Assembly: GCA_902799905.1 (NCBI GenBank)
Contig: CADCCB010000036.1
Span: 1-41,287 of the forward strand
Direction: 5' to 3'
DNA: 41,287 nt
Origin: an uncultured Prevotellaceae bacterium
Lineage (GTDB): Bacteria; Bacteroidota; Bacteroidia; Bacteroidales; Bacteroidaceae
The notes beneath the pieces were generated by a model. That model worked only from the letters and a program-made list of their open reading frames with translations. It was not told the DNA's origin and searched no databases. The position numbers were made by a program, and so were the translations under genes. Below are positions 22,816-31,836 of the stretch, piece by piece. Within the stretch, counting starts at the first letter, position 1. Each line of letters starts with the position of its first letter.

Positions 22816-23960
22816 TTTGTACCTCCTCTCTTCATACGTTTCGAAATATTACGGTCTACCACGAAATAGTCGATGGCAGGTGCAAACATATTCATCAACA
22901 GAATAGCCAGCATCATGCCTTCAGGGAAGCCCGGGTTCATCACACGCACCACGATGGCTACGACACCAATGAGGAAACCGTAGATCCACTTACCACACTC
23001 CGTACGGCACGAGGTGACAGGGTCGGTAGCCATGAATACGGCACCAAAGCAGAAGCCACCCAGAGCAATGTGCTCGTACCAGTGGATAGGTGTCATATCG
23101 AGGTTCTCGAACAGCAGACCAGTTAGGATGCCACCAACGAATACGCTAATCATGGTCTTCCACGAAGCAATGCCCGTGCAAAGCAGGATGACGGCACCAA
23201 TGGCGATGGCAATTACGCTGGTTTCACCGATGGAACCAGGAATCAGGCCGTAGACAGCATTTATGTTGAATGTGTAGGTGTCAAGGTGTGCCAGAGGTGT
23301 GGCACCAGAGAATCCATCTACAAGCGTACCATTACCACCAAAGCCGAAAATAGGACTGTCGGCAATCCAGGCTTGGTCGCCTGTCATCTTCTGAGGATAG
23401 GCGAAGAAGAGGAAGGCACGAGCCATCAGGGCTGGGTTGAAGATATTCATACCCGTTCCACCGAAGATTTCCTTACCGATAATTACTGCGAAGGCTACGG
23501 CAATAGCGAGCATCCACAAAGGCAGGTTTACAGGAACAATCAGGGGAATCAATATACCAGAAACGAGGTAGCCCTCCTGAATCTCCTCACCTTTCCATTG
23601 AGCCCAGGCAAACTCGATACCCAGACCCACGGCATAGGAAACCACGATCTTAGGCATTACAGCCAGCATACCAAAGATGAACATGTCCATGAAGGAAGCA
23701 TCCCATCCTGTAGCAAGAGCGTGTTGATAGCCCACATTATACATACCAAACAGCAGAGCAGGCATCAAAGCGATGACCACCATACTCATAATACGCTTCG
23801 AGTCGATGGCATCATGGATATGGACACCCCTTTTGGCCGTTGTGTTAGGCACGAACAGGAATGTCTCGAAACCATCGAAAATACTACGGAAAGCGTGCAG
23901 TTTGCCGTCCTTCTCAAAGGAAGGCTTTATCTTGTCGAGATAATTTCTTAGTGCTTTCAT
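22812..23960 (-). CDS. nqrB: Na+-NQR subunit B
   Basis: The largest membrane subunit of NQR, 382 residues with about ten helices. It carries covalent FMN on the threonine of the SGAT motif, seen as DGFSGATPLA with T221, and is thought to form the main sodium channel and the riboflavin and quinone sites. The N-terminal KALRNYLDKIKPSFEKDGK start and the TDPVTSCRTECGKWIYG stretch near the C-terminus match the family. It starts five bases after the nqrA stop. Confidence 0.97.
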   Translation of the reverse strand: MKALRNYLDKIKPSFEKDGKLHAFRSIFDGFETFLFVPNTTAKRGVHIHDAIDSKRIMSMVVIALMPALLFGMYNVGYQHALATGWDASFMDMFIFGMLAVMPKIVVSYAVGLGIEFAWAQWKGEEIQEGYLVSGILIPLIVPVNLPLWMLAIAVAFAVIIGKEIFGGTGMNIFNPALMARAFLFFAYPQKMTGDQAWIADSPIFGFGGNGTLVDGFSGATPLAHLDTYTFNINAVYGLIPGSIGETSVIAIAIGAVILLCTGIASWKTMISVFVGGILTGLLFENLDMTPIHWYEHIALGGFCFGAVFMATDPVTSCRTECGKWIYGFLIGVVAIVVRVMNPGFPEGMMLAILLMNMFAPAIDYFVVDRNISKRMKRGGTK

Positions 23961-23965
23961 CGTCG

Positions 23966-25330
23966 TTATGCGTTTTCTTTACGTAAATTATTCAGTCCCT
24001 CGCGAACAATGCGCTGCAGTTCCAGTTTCGACGAATCGACGAACTCAGCCAGGGCAAAGTCCTCTGGCGACACCTCGTAGATGCCAAGTTGCTCCATTTT
24101 GTCGATGTCACCGGCAATAATTGCTTTGATGAGATATTCGCCATAGATGTCCATAGGCAGTACCTTGTCGTACTCGCCACTCATAATCATGTGGCGCTCG
24201 CCACCTTTCACACGGGCATCGAGGGCATACTTCTTCTTACCGAAGAGCCATGAGAAATAACTGCGGCTGACAGAGAACTGACCAAAGCGAGGCATGATCC
24301 ATCCCAGCATCTCGTTGTTGTCGTCGCCCTCAGGAATCACGGTAATCTCTGAGGCGTGAGCGCCAAGGAATCCATCCTTTGAAGTGATGCGACCTGTCAA
24401 CACATTACCATTAATGATACGCACGGAGTGATTCTGATTGTAACTGTTGCTCAGCAATGTAGAGAGTTCCTCACCCACCAGCATGTCCACATAGCAGGGC
24501 TTGTTCACCTCGCTGCCACAAAAAGCAACCGTACGGGTCAAGTCCACCTTGCCCGTATTGAAAAGACGGCCGATAAAGAGCACCACGGTGGGATCGCCGA
24601 TAGTCCAGACCACCTCGCCCTTGTTCACTGGGTTCAGATGATTCACCTGTACGCCGACATTACCAGCCGGACATTTACCCTCAAACACCGTCACCTCAAC
24701 ATCCTTCTCCACATTCATCTGCTGCATCTTAGCCTGCAGATCGGGCTGAATGCCTAAGCCGAGATAGGTCTTGGCAATCTTCGACAGAGCCTTCAAGCCT
24801 GTAGCGAAGTCCTGCTCCTGATCTTTTACCTCGAATTCAAATCTGCCAGCCAGGGGCTTGTCACGCAGAGCCGATACGAAGATGGCTTTCGGCATGACGG
24901 AAGGATTGGTGGAGATGTCGTAAGGCAACTGGTTGATATAGCCAAAGATACCTGCTTCAAGCAGCGCATCAACGACAGCCTTGCCGTCCATCTTGTCTAC
25001 ATCTTTTCTGCCATAATCCACATACTGCTGCTGTGCATCTGCCTCCACCTTCACGCAGAGCACCTTGCGACGCTCACCACGCTCTACAGCAATCACTTTT
25101 CCGCTGACTGGCGAGGCGAAGCGCACTTCAGGATAAGCCTTGTTGACGAACAAGGCATCTCCGGCCTTGACGATGTCACCCTCGCGTACAACCACTTTGG
25201 GAACAACCCCTTCAAAATCGTCAGGAACCAGCGCATACTGTCCTTTTGATTTCAGTTTAAGTTTCGTTTCCTCAGCAATGCCTTGCAGGTGAATGTCTAA
25301 GCCTTTACGTAGCCTAATAACATTTGCCAT
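23966..25330 (-). CDS. nqrA: Na+-NQR subunit A
   Basis: 454 residues, the soluble cytoplasmic subunit that caps the membrane part and contributes to ubiquinone (here probably menaquinone) binding. The opening VIRLRKGLDIHLQGIAEE and the biotinyl-lipoyl-like segment VPKVVVREGDIVKAGDALF are the usual family start. Later motifs include CPAGNVGVQVNHLNPVNKGE. First gene of the six-gene operon, in the standard A-B-C-D-E-F order; all six are intact. Confidence 0.97.
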   Translation of the reverse strand: MANVIRLRKGLDIHLQGIAEETKLKLKSKGQYALVPDDFEGVVPKVVVREGDIVKAGDALFVNKAYPEVRFASPVSGKVIAVERGERRKVLCVKVEADAQQQYVDYGRKDVDKMDGKAVVDALLEAGIFGYINQLPYDISTNPSVMPKAIFVSALRDKPLAGRFEFEVKDQEQDFATGLKALSKIAKTYLGLGIQPDLQAKMQQMNVEKDVEVTVFEGKCPAGNVGVQVNHLNPVNKGEVVWTIGDPTVVLFIGRLFNTGKVDLTRTVAFCGSEVNKPCYVDMLVGEELSTLLSNSYNQNHSVRIINGNVLTGRITSKDGFLGAHASEITVIPEGDDNNEMLGWIMPRFGQFSVSRSYFSWLFGKKKYALDARVKGGERHMIMSGEYDKVLPMDIYGEYLIKAIIAGDIDKMEQLGIYEVSPEDFALAEFVDSSKLELQRIVREGLNNLRKENA

Positions 25331-25367
25331 TGTATTAAAGAATTGATTAAATTATTGCTTGTGAGTG

Positions 25368-25375
25368 CAAAATTA
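25368..25375 (-). promoter_or_regulatory. -7 promoter element of the nqr operon
   Basis: TAATTTTG followed by CAC on the minus strand, 37 bases before the nqrA ATG. No good -33 TTTG at 19 bases. It is the only TAnnTTTG match in the 170-base divergent region on this strand. Confidence 0.5.
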
Positions 25376-25439
25376 ATAAAAATTAGGATAACGGAAAAGA
25401 AAAGATTGTAAAAAAACACGTCTTTCCAAAGAATTGTTG

Positions 25440-25447
25440 TATATTTG
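25440..25447 (+). promoter_or_regulatory. -7 promoter element of the TamB-like gene
   Basis: TATATTTG on the plus strand, 53 bases before the GTG at 25501. The preceding bases contain no clear TTTG box. A nine-codon open frame (25464-25493) lies in the predicted leader. Confidence 0.45.
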
Positions 25448-25500
25448 CATTTAAATATCCGCGATGCCTACGATATTTGTAAAGTCGAACTGACAGAAAC

Positions 25501-28500
25501 GTGAAGAAACTCAAGCATATCATCAGTTGGACCATATGGAGCCTCCTGGCTTTATATGTGGTAGTTCTTGTGCTTGTACACCTACCTTTTGTGCAGTCTT
25601 TCCTGGGCGAAAAGACGGCTTCAATCTTAGGCGATAAACTGGGGACCAGGGTTTCTGTGGGACGAGTGGATCTGGGATTCCTCAATCGCATCATTATTGA
25701 CGATGTCATCGTCTATGATCAGGCCGATTCCGTGATGTTGCAGGCAGGCCGCCTGTCAGTCAAGGTCGATATGCTGCCCCTGTTGGAAGGCCGTGTAGCC
25801 ATTTCTTCTGCACAACTGTTCGGAGCCTGTGCCGACCTCTACAAGACCGACTCGCTATCCGCTCCCAACTATCAGTTCGCCATCGACTCACTGGCCTCCT
25901 CTGATACCACAAACACCGGTTCCATCGATCTTCGCGTCAACTCGCTCATCATTCGTCACTCCAGCATCCGCTATAATCGTCGAGACATTCAAGAAACGCC
26001 AGAATTATTTAATGCTAACCATCTGTACTTCCACGATATAAGCGCTCATGTTAAACTAAAAGTTTTAAATGAAGACTCTCTTAATCTGGACGTCAAGCGA
26101 CTGGCCTTCAAGGAACAATCGGGGCTGTCTGTAGACCGTTTCTCCATGCAATTGGCAGCCAACAGGCAAAACGCCCTACTCGAGGATTTCCGCCTGCAAC
26201 TCCCCCACTCCACACTCTGCATCGGTAACCTCTCCGCCTCGTATGATGCCGACCGTTTCGATGAAACCGTCAGATATTCCACATCGCTTGACGGCACCTG
26301 TATCACACCCTCCGACTTGAGTTGTCTGGTGCCTGGGCTTAGAGATTTCACACATGCCCTGACCATCAATGCGACTATCGATGGAACGGCAAAAGGCATG
26401 AAATGCAGGACGATGGACCTGGTGTCAGACGATGCCAAGGTGAATCTGCAGGGAGCCTTCTCCACTAACTGGCAAGACAGCCTGCCCACTTGGAAAGCAC
26501 ACATCAAGGCGCTCGATCTCCGAGGAGGAATCATAGCCGATCTGAAAGAGGCCTTCGATGCCATCCCCATTGAGACTACCCGACTGGGCAACCTCCATCT
26601 GAGCGGTGATGCTTCAGGTCGTGGACTGAGCGAGGTCGATGCCAGTAGCATCATCGTGACGGAAGCCGGCAGACTGGGAGTTTCTTTCAATTTGGCCGAT
26701 GGCCGTCAGTTCAAGGGACGGCTCAGCCTTGACAGCATCCATCTGGGAAAGATCTTCGATAATCAGGAACTGGGACGCCTGTCGTCGCGTGTGAATATCA
26801 GCGGTACGGACAGTCGCATCAATGCCGTCGGCAATATTTCACGCATCGACTATAAAGGTTATGCCTATCGCAATATCGACATCGATGGAACCTATCAAAA
26901 TGGGGCTGTTGAAGGCAACCTAAAGGTCGATGACCCCAACCTGCAGATCGATGTCAACGGCAGTCTGCGCCAACAGCGCCTTTCTGCATTCAGACTGACA
27001 GGTATCGTCAATCGCATTTGTCCCAAGGAATTGAGGCTCACCAACCAATGGGGCGATGCTACCTTTGCTGCTGTCATCGATGCCGACTTTACGGCCAGCA
27101 ACCTGAACAACGCCCAGGGCAACCTTGCCATCAACGGCTTCACGATGAGCCTGAACGACTCCATCAATACCGTCTACCACATCGACAACTTCCACGTCAC
27201 ATCGGGCTATGATGAAGAGGGGCGTCATTTCCTCAAGGCAAGCGGCGATATGGGTGAGGCCAGTCTCAGTGGTGAGTTCGACTGGGAGACGCTGCCACGC
27301 AGTTTCATCAACTATACAGCCTCCAAACTCCCCACCCTGCCTGGCCTGCCAACTACGCTTCGTCCTACTGACAACGACTTCACGGCCAGCCTGAGACTGA
27401 CCGATACAAAATGGATGCGCCACCTGCTTGACATCCCCCTGACGCTCCATAGTCCGTTGTCTCTTGACATCAAGATGAACGACGACCTCCACTTGCTCGA
27501 CATCAACGGCACCCTACCCGCCTTCACTTACGCTGAAAGCAACTATCGCGACGGCAGCATCAGCCTGACTACCGAAGCCAATTCGGCCAAGGGCAGAATC
27601 ATGGTATCCAAGATGATGAATGATGAGGAGCCACTCGATATCAACCTCATCATCGAGGCTGTTGACAACCAACTGGCTACATCACTCCTCTGGGACAACA
27701 AGGGCGGTCTGAAGAAAGACATCAACGGCATCATCAATGCCGTCACAGAGGTGTATACCAACGACCTCGGCAATCCTGAGGCCCACGTCAGGATACAGCC
27801 CTCGCAGGTCTCGCTCGACCAGAAACATTGGCGCATAGACCCCTGCGACATCCTCTACTCTGACAAGCGCCTTGTGGTGGACCACTTCAGCCTGGCCAAC
27901 GGCACCCAGCACCTCATTGTCGATGGCATCGCCTCGTCATCGCCTGAAGACTCCCTGGTTGTCGACCTCAATCAGATGGAGGTGGCCTATATTCTCGATA
28001 TGGTCAATTTCCATTCCGTCAGTTTTGCAGGACTGGCCACTGGCAAGGCCTGCATCAAGGAGCCATTCGATGATATCACAGCCCTTGCCGACCTTACCGT
28101 CGAGCACTTCACCTTCCAGGAAGGGCGTATGGGCACCCTGCGAGCCAGGGCCGAATGGAATAAAGAAGACAAGCAGATAGACATCGACGCCGTCTGCGAC
28201 GACCAGCATGAAGCCACTACCACGATCAACGGCTATGTGTCGCCAGAGCGCAACGACATCTATCTGGACATCCTTGCCGACGGCACCAACGTGGAGTTCT
28301 GCAACTCGTTCACAGGTTCGTTCCTCAACAATGTCAAGGGTACGACTCATGGTGAGGTTCTGTTGTCAGGCCTGCTCAGCCGTCTCTATCTCACGGGGCT
28401 GCTTGTCGTCGACGGACAGGCCACGGTCAATGCGCTCAATGCCACCTACAACCTGAAGGGAGATACTGTCAGGCTCGTCCCTGACGAAGTGCAGTTCAGG

Positions 28501-29886
28501 AACTGTACGATTACTGACCGCGACGGCAACAAGGGCCTCTTCCGTGGCAGTCTCTACCACAGGAGCCTCTCTCACTTCACCTTCGATTTCGATGTTGAGG
28601 CCGACAATCTTCTGGCCTACGATTTCCCCACCTTCGACGATGGGACCGTCTGCGGAACAGTCTATGTTACTGGTCATGCCGACCTGCATGGCCGTCCTGG
28701 TGAGGTCATCATCAACTGCGACGTCACCCCCAACCGCAACTCCGTCTTTGCCTATAATGCTGCGACCCCCTATGCCGTCAGCCACCAGGACTTCATCACC
28801 TGGGGTGAGAAGAAGAGCGAGGAGGACATGTATTCTGACGATGACGATTCTGGCCACTCGTCCGAGGCCAACGCCTCTCCATCTACCACCGACATCCACA
28901 TCAATTTCGACATCAACGCCACGCCCGATGCCACGCTCAAGGTTCTGATGGACCAGCATACCGAAGACTACATCACGCTCAACGGTACTGGCAATATCAA
29001 GGCTACCTTCTACAACAAGGGACCGTTCCACATGTTTGGCACCTATACCGTTGACCGAGGCACCTATGGCATCACCATCCAGAATTTCATCAAGAAGAAC
29101 TTTACTTTCCAGAACGGAGGCACCATCGTTTTCGGAGGCGACCCCTTCGATGCCAACCTCAACCTGCAGGCCCTCTATACCGTCAACGGCGTGTCGCTCT
29201 CCGATCTCAACCTGGGCGACATGTTCTCCAACAATACCGTACGCGTCAACTGTCTGATGAATATCAGCGGTACGCCTGGAGCGCCACGCCTGGAGTTCGA
29301 CCTCGAGATGCCTAATGTGAATAGCGAGGAAGAGCAGATGATACGCTCCGTCATTGCCAGCGAACAGGAGATGAACCAGCAGGTGCTCTATCTGCTTGGC
29401 ATCGGACGCTTCTACACCCAGGGTGCCAACAACGCCCAGTCACAACAATACGGTCAGACCTCGCTGGCCATGCAGTCGTTCCTCTCCGGCACCGTGTCCA
29501 CACAGATCAACGAGGTGCTGTCGCAGGTCATCAAGTCCAACGACTGGAATTTCGGTGCCAACATCTCCACAGGCAACGAGGGATGGCACAATGCCGAATA
29601 CGAGGGTATCGTCAGCGGACGCATGCTGAACAACCGCCTGCTCATCAACGGCCAGTTCGGCTATCGCAACAACGCCACCCAGGCCACCCCCTCGTTCATC
29701 GGCGACTTCGACATCCGCTACCTGCTCACTCCCAGCGGCAATCTGGCCATGAAGGTGTACAATCAGACCAACGACCGCTATTTCACCCGTTCGTCACTCA
29801 ACACCCAAGGCATAGGCATCATCCTGAAGCGCGACTTCAACGGCATCGGTGACCTGTTCCATATCAGGAAAAAGAAAGAGAAATAG
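25501..29886 (+). CDS. TamB/DUF490-type translocation and assembly module protein
   Basis: 1461 residues starting at GTG; the first codons (KKLKHIISWTIWSLLALY) form the expected N-terminal membrane anchor (about 8-30). A very long, repeat-poor stretch of beta-rich sequence follows with an AsmA-like pattern (VDMLPLLEGRVAISSAQLFG, DLRVNSLIIRHSSI). The last 300 residues are the conserved TamB domain (FHMFGTYTVDRGTYGITIQN then FGGDPFDANLNLQALYTVNG), and the end is LKRDFNGIGDLF. Such proteins form a hydrophobic groove across the periplasm for phospholipid transfer or outer-membrane protein assembly. No TamA/BamA partner is adjacent. A terminator follows directly. Confidence 0.88.
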   Translation: MKKLKHIISWTIWSLLALYVVVLVLVHLPFVQSFLGEKTASILGDKLGTRVSVGRVDLGFLNRIIIDDVIVYDQADSVMLQAGRLSVKVDMLPLLEGRVAISSAQLFGACADLYKTDSLSAPNYQFAIDSLASSDTTNTGSIDLRVNSLIIRHSSIRYNRRDIQETPELFNANHLYFHDISAHVKLKVLNEDSLNLDVKRLAFKEQSGLSVDRFSMQLAANRQNALLEDFRLQLPHSTLCIGNLSASYDADRFDETVRYSTSLDGTCITPSDLSCLVPGLRDFTHALTINATIDGTAKGMKCRTMDLVSDDAKVNLQGAFSTNWQDSLPTWKAHIKALDLRGGIIADLKEAFDAIPIETTRLGNLHLSGDASGRGLSEVDASSIIVTEAGRLGVSFNLADGRQFKGRLSLDSIHLGKIFDNQELGRLSSRVNISGTDSRINAVGNISRIDYKGYAYRNIDIDGTYQNGAVEGNLKVDDPNLQIDVNGSLRQQRLSAFRLTGIVNRICPKELRLTNQWGDATFAAVIDADFTASNLNNAQGNLAINGFTMSLNDSINTVYHIDNFHVTSGYDEEGRHFLKASGDMGEASLSGEFDWETLPRSFINYTASKLPTLPGLPTTLRPTDNDFTASLRLTDTKWMRHLLDIPLTLHSPLSLDIKMNDDLHLLDINGTLPAFTYAESNYRDGSISLTTEANSAKGRIMVSKMMNDEEPLDINLIIEAVDNQLATSLLWDNKGGLKKDINGIINAVTEVYTNDLGNPEAHVRIQPSQVSLDQKHWRIDPCDILYSDKRLVVDHFSLANGTQHLIVDGIASSSPEDSLVVDLNQMEVAYILDMVNFHSVSFAGLATGKACIKEPFDDITALADLTVEHFTFQEGRMGTLRARAEWNKEDKQIDIDAVCDDQHEATTTINGYVSPERNDIYLDILADGTNVEFCNSFTGSFLNNVKGTTHGEVLLSGLLSRLYLTGLLVVDGQATVNALNATYNLKGDTVRLVPDEVQFRNCTITDRDGNKGLFRGSLYHRSLSHFTFDFDVEADNLLAYDFPTFDDGTVCGTVYVTGHADLHGRPGEVIINCDVTPNRNSVFAYNAATPYAVSHQDFITWGEKKSEEDMYSDDDDSGHSSEANASPSTTDIHINFDINATPDATLKVLMDQHTEDYITLNGTGNIKATFYNKGPFHMFGTYTVDRGTYGITIQNFIKKNFTFQNGGTIVFGGDPFDANLNLQALYTVNGVSLSDLNLGDMFSNNTVRVNCLMNISGTPGAPRLEFDLEMPNVNSEEEQMIRSVIASEQEMNQQVLYLLGIGRFYTQGANNAQSQQYGQTSLAMQSFLSGTVSTQINEVLSQVIKSNDWNFGANISTGNEGWHNAEYEGIVSGRMLNNRLLINGQFGYRNNATQATPSFIGDFDIRYLLTPSGNLAMKVYNQTNDRYFTRSSLNTQGIGIILKRDFNGIGDLFHIRKKKEK

Positions 29887-29894
29887 GAAAAAAG

Positions 29895-29926
29895 AAAAGG
29901 AACCTTCCCAGGCTCCTTTTTTTTCG
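29895..29926 (+). terminator. Terminator after the TamB-like gene
   Basis: AAAAGGAACC (29895-29904) and GGCTCCTTTT (29911-29920) pair with one mismatch around a six-base loop and run into a T tract: a canonical intrinsic terminator eight bases after the stop. Confidence 0.9.
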
Positions 29927-29928
29927 TT

Positions 29929-30135
29929 ACTTATCAAAATATGATAAGTGACTTTGGGGGAAGATTGGTTGTCTCTCGACAGGCAATCTTCTAATTAACC
30001 TTAATAATCTAATACCATGAAAAACACACTGCAAAGATACGTTATTTTTCTTTTCCTACCAACTATTCTTGTCCCATGACCTAAATATTTAATGTTTTTT
30101 TGCATTTAAAGGCGTATTGTTTGCTATTTTATGCG
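29929..30135 (+). other. Leader-like intergenic region with hairpins and a 20-codon open frame
   Basis: Two hairpins, ACTTATCA/TGATAAGT (29929-29949) and GAAGATTG/CAATCTTC (about 29961-29992), precede ATTAACCTTAATAATCTAAT and a small open frame at 30017-30079 (20 codons, MKNTLQRYVIFLFLPTILVP). The start region and peptide look like the leader and first codons of an exported protein gene cut short by a stop. No known riboswitch was recognised. The rest, to 30135, is AT-rich and holds the upstream part of the next promoter. Confidence 0.4.
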
Positions 30136-30143
30136 TAACTTTG
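30136..30143 (+). promoter_or_regulatory. -7 promoter element of the LuxR-type regulator gene
   Basis: TAACTTTG followed by CATTCAA and then ATG at 30151. Only seven bases lie between the element and the start codon, so transcription would begin at or very near the ATG. No TTTG at the expected -33 distance; a TTGTTTG at 30117-30123 is too close. Confidence 0.6.
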
Positions 30144-30150
30144 CATTCAA

Positions 30151-30750
30151 ATGACAAATAAAGAAAGACCCAGAATAGCAATCGTCGACCCTAACACGTT
30201 GTCTGTGATAGGGTTAAAGCAGTTGTTGCAGAATGTGATTCCCATCCTCACCATTGAGACTTACGGCTCGATGAGCGAGTTGACAGCCAATCATCCTGAG
30301 CAATTCTTCCACTTTTTCGTTGCGATGAACATCGTTTTGGAGAACCGAGCCTTCTTCACGGAGAATCGTCGCAAGACCATCGTGCTCACCCTCTCGCTTG
30401 ACGGCGGGAGCCAGTTGTCCGAGTTCCATTGCATCTGCATCAACCAGCCCGAGCAGGCCCTCGTGCGCTCGTTGCTCATGTTGGAGCAGCATGCCCATGG
30501 CGACGGACGGAACTTGCCCGAGATGCCACGCATACTGCAACAGAAGATCCTGTCAGACCGCGAGATAGAGGTGATGGCGCTTATCGTCCAGGGCTACATC
30601 AACAAGGAGATAGCCGACCGTCTGAACATCGGACTTTCCACGGTGGTCACGCATCGTAAGAACATCATGGACAAACTGGGCATGAAGAGCGTGAGTGCCC
30701 TGACCATCTATGCTGTCATGCACGGCTATGTGGACATCAACAAGATCTGA
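30151..30750 (+). CDS. LuxR/NarL-type transcription regulator with degenerate receiver
   Basis: 199 residues. The C-terminal part (about 134-195) is a clear LuxR helix-turn-helix: LSDREIEVMALIVQGYINKE, then IADRLNIGLSTVVTHRKNIM. The N-terminal part begins like a receiver (RIAIVDPNTLSVIGLKQLL), but the acidic pocket is reduced to one Asp (D12). Where the phosphorylated Asp would be, the sequence reads FFVAMNIVLEN. It is therefore probably not phosphorylated in the standard way. No histidine kinase gene is adjacent. The ROK kinase gene follows 44 bases later, so regulation of that gene is possible but unproven. Confidence 0.85.
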   Translation: MTNKERPRIAIVDPNTLSVIGLKQLLQNVIPILTIETYGSMSELTANHPEQFFHFFVAMNIVLENRAFFTENRRKTIVLTLSLDGGSQLSEFHCICINQPEQALVRSLLMLEQHAHGDGRNLPEMPRILQQKILSDREIEVMALIVQGYINKEIADRLNIGLSTVVTHRKNIMDKLGMKSVSALTIYAVMHGYVDINKI

Positions 30751-30751
30751 C

Positions 30752-30759
30752 TATTTTTG
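30752..30759 (+). promoter_or_regulatory. Possible -7 element between the regulator and ROK genes
   Basis: TATTTTTG matches TAnnTTTG, 35 bases before the ROK ATG. It lies immediately after the regulator stop; no -33 TTTG is visible. Separate transcription of the ROK gene is possible. Confidence 0.3.
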
Positions 30760-30794
30760 ACAATAATACTATTAATCACAAAAACGAAAGGAAT

Positions 30795-31781
30795 ATGAAC
30801 GAACAAAACATGATGAAGCCATACGTCATTGGCTTGGACCTGGGAGGTACTAACTCCGTATTCGGCATTGTGGATGCCAGGGGCGACATCAAGGCTACGA
30901 CAGCCATCAAGACTGGCGGTTTCCAGACGGCAGAGGCCTATGTCGATGCCTGCGTGGAAGCCCTGCAACCCATCATCGAACAAGTAGGAGGCCTGGAGAA
31001 AATCAAGGCCATGGGCATTGGAGCCCCCAACGCCAATTATTATAAGGGCACCATCGAGTTTGCCCCCAACCTACCCTGGGCTCACGACTGCATCGTTCCC
31101 TTGGCCAAGATGTTCAGCGACCGTCTTAGCGGCATACCCGTTGGCATGACCAACGACGCCAATGCTGCTGCCATCGGCGAGATGGTCTACGGTGTGGCAC
31201 GCGGCATGAAGAATTTCATCGTCATCACGCTTGGTACTGGCGTCGGCTCTGGCATCGTGGTCAACGGACAACTGCTTTATGGTAGCGACGGCTTCGCAGG
31301 CGAACTGGGCCACGTCACGATGGTACGTGGTGCCGAGGGTCGCTCGTGCGGATGCGGTCGTACTGGCTGCTTGGAGGCCTACTGCTCAGCCACTGGTGTG
31401 GCTCGCACAGCCCGTGAGATGCTCCAAAACAGCAACCGTCCGTCGCTGTTGCGTGAGATGGATCCAGAGAAGATCACCTCGCTCGACGTCTCTATTGCTG
31501 CCAGCAAGGGCGACGAACTGGCCCAGGAGATCTATGCTTTCACGGGCAAGATGCTGGGCGAAGCCTGTGCCGATTTTGCAGCATTCTCTTCACCCGAGGC
31601 CTTCATTTTCTTCGGAGGCATGGTCAAGGCTGGCGAACTCATTATGAAGCCAATCCGTGAGGCCTACGATGCACACGTCATGAAAGTCTTCCGTGGCAAG
31701 GCTCAGTTCCTCATTAGCGGCCTCGACGGTGCCTCAGCAGCCGTCCTTGGTGCCTCAGCCATCGGTTGGGAGATTCAGTAA
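30795..31781 (+). CDS. ROK-family sugar kinase (glucokinase-like)
   Basis: 328 residues. The ATP-binding GLDLGGTNSVFGIVD (about 13-27) opens the fold. The sugar-binding and catalytic segment is MTNDANAAAIGE, with its Asp as catalytic base. ITLGTGVGSGIVVNG is the second phosphate loop, and the ROK zinc motif is CGCGRTGCLEAYCS (about 184-197). This is the layout of cytoplasmic glucokinases of Bacteroidetes; N-acetyl sugars are alternative substrates and cannot be excluded. AAAGGA before the ATG is a plausible ribosome binding site. A second Met six residues in is possible. The gene is closed by a strong terminator. Confidence 0.92.
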   Translation: MNEQNMMKPYVIGLDLGGTNSVFGIVDARGDIKATTAIKTGGFQTAEAYVDACVEALQPIIEQVGGLEKIKAMGIGAPNANYYKGTIEFAPNLPWAHDCIVPLAKMFSDRLSGIPVGMTNDANAAAIGEMVYGVARGMKNFIVITLGTGVGSGIVVNGQLLYGSDGFAGELGHVTMVRGAEGRSCGCGRTGCLEAYCSATGVARTAREMLQNSNRPSLLREMDPEKITSLDVSIAASKGDELAQEIYAFTGKMLGEACADFAAFSSPEAFIFFGGMVKAGELIMKPIREAYDAHVMKVFRGKAQFLISGLDGASAAVLGASAIGWEIQ

Positions 31782-31805
31782 TCCACTAATAACAAGAAGA
31801 AGAGA

Positions 31806-31835
31806 GAGGGTGTGCCATTTTTTTGACACACCCTC
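31806..31835. terminator. Bidirectional terminator between ROK gene and convergent small gene
   Basis: GAGGGTGTG (31806-31814) and CACACCCTC (31827-31835) are perfect complements around a 12-base loop containing a T run. It lies between the ends of the ROK gene and the minus-strand gene ending at 31837 and could serve both. Confidence 0.8.
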
Positions 31836-31836
31836 C

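Noticed and set aside
29929-29992. Riboswitch or structured non-coding RNA
   Set aside because: Two short hairpins are present, but no known riboswitch core was recognised and no metabolic gene follows directly.
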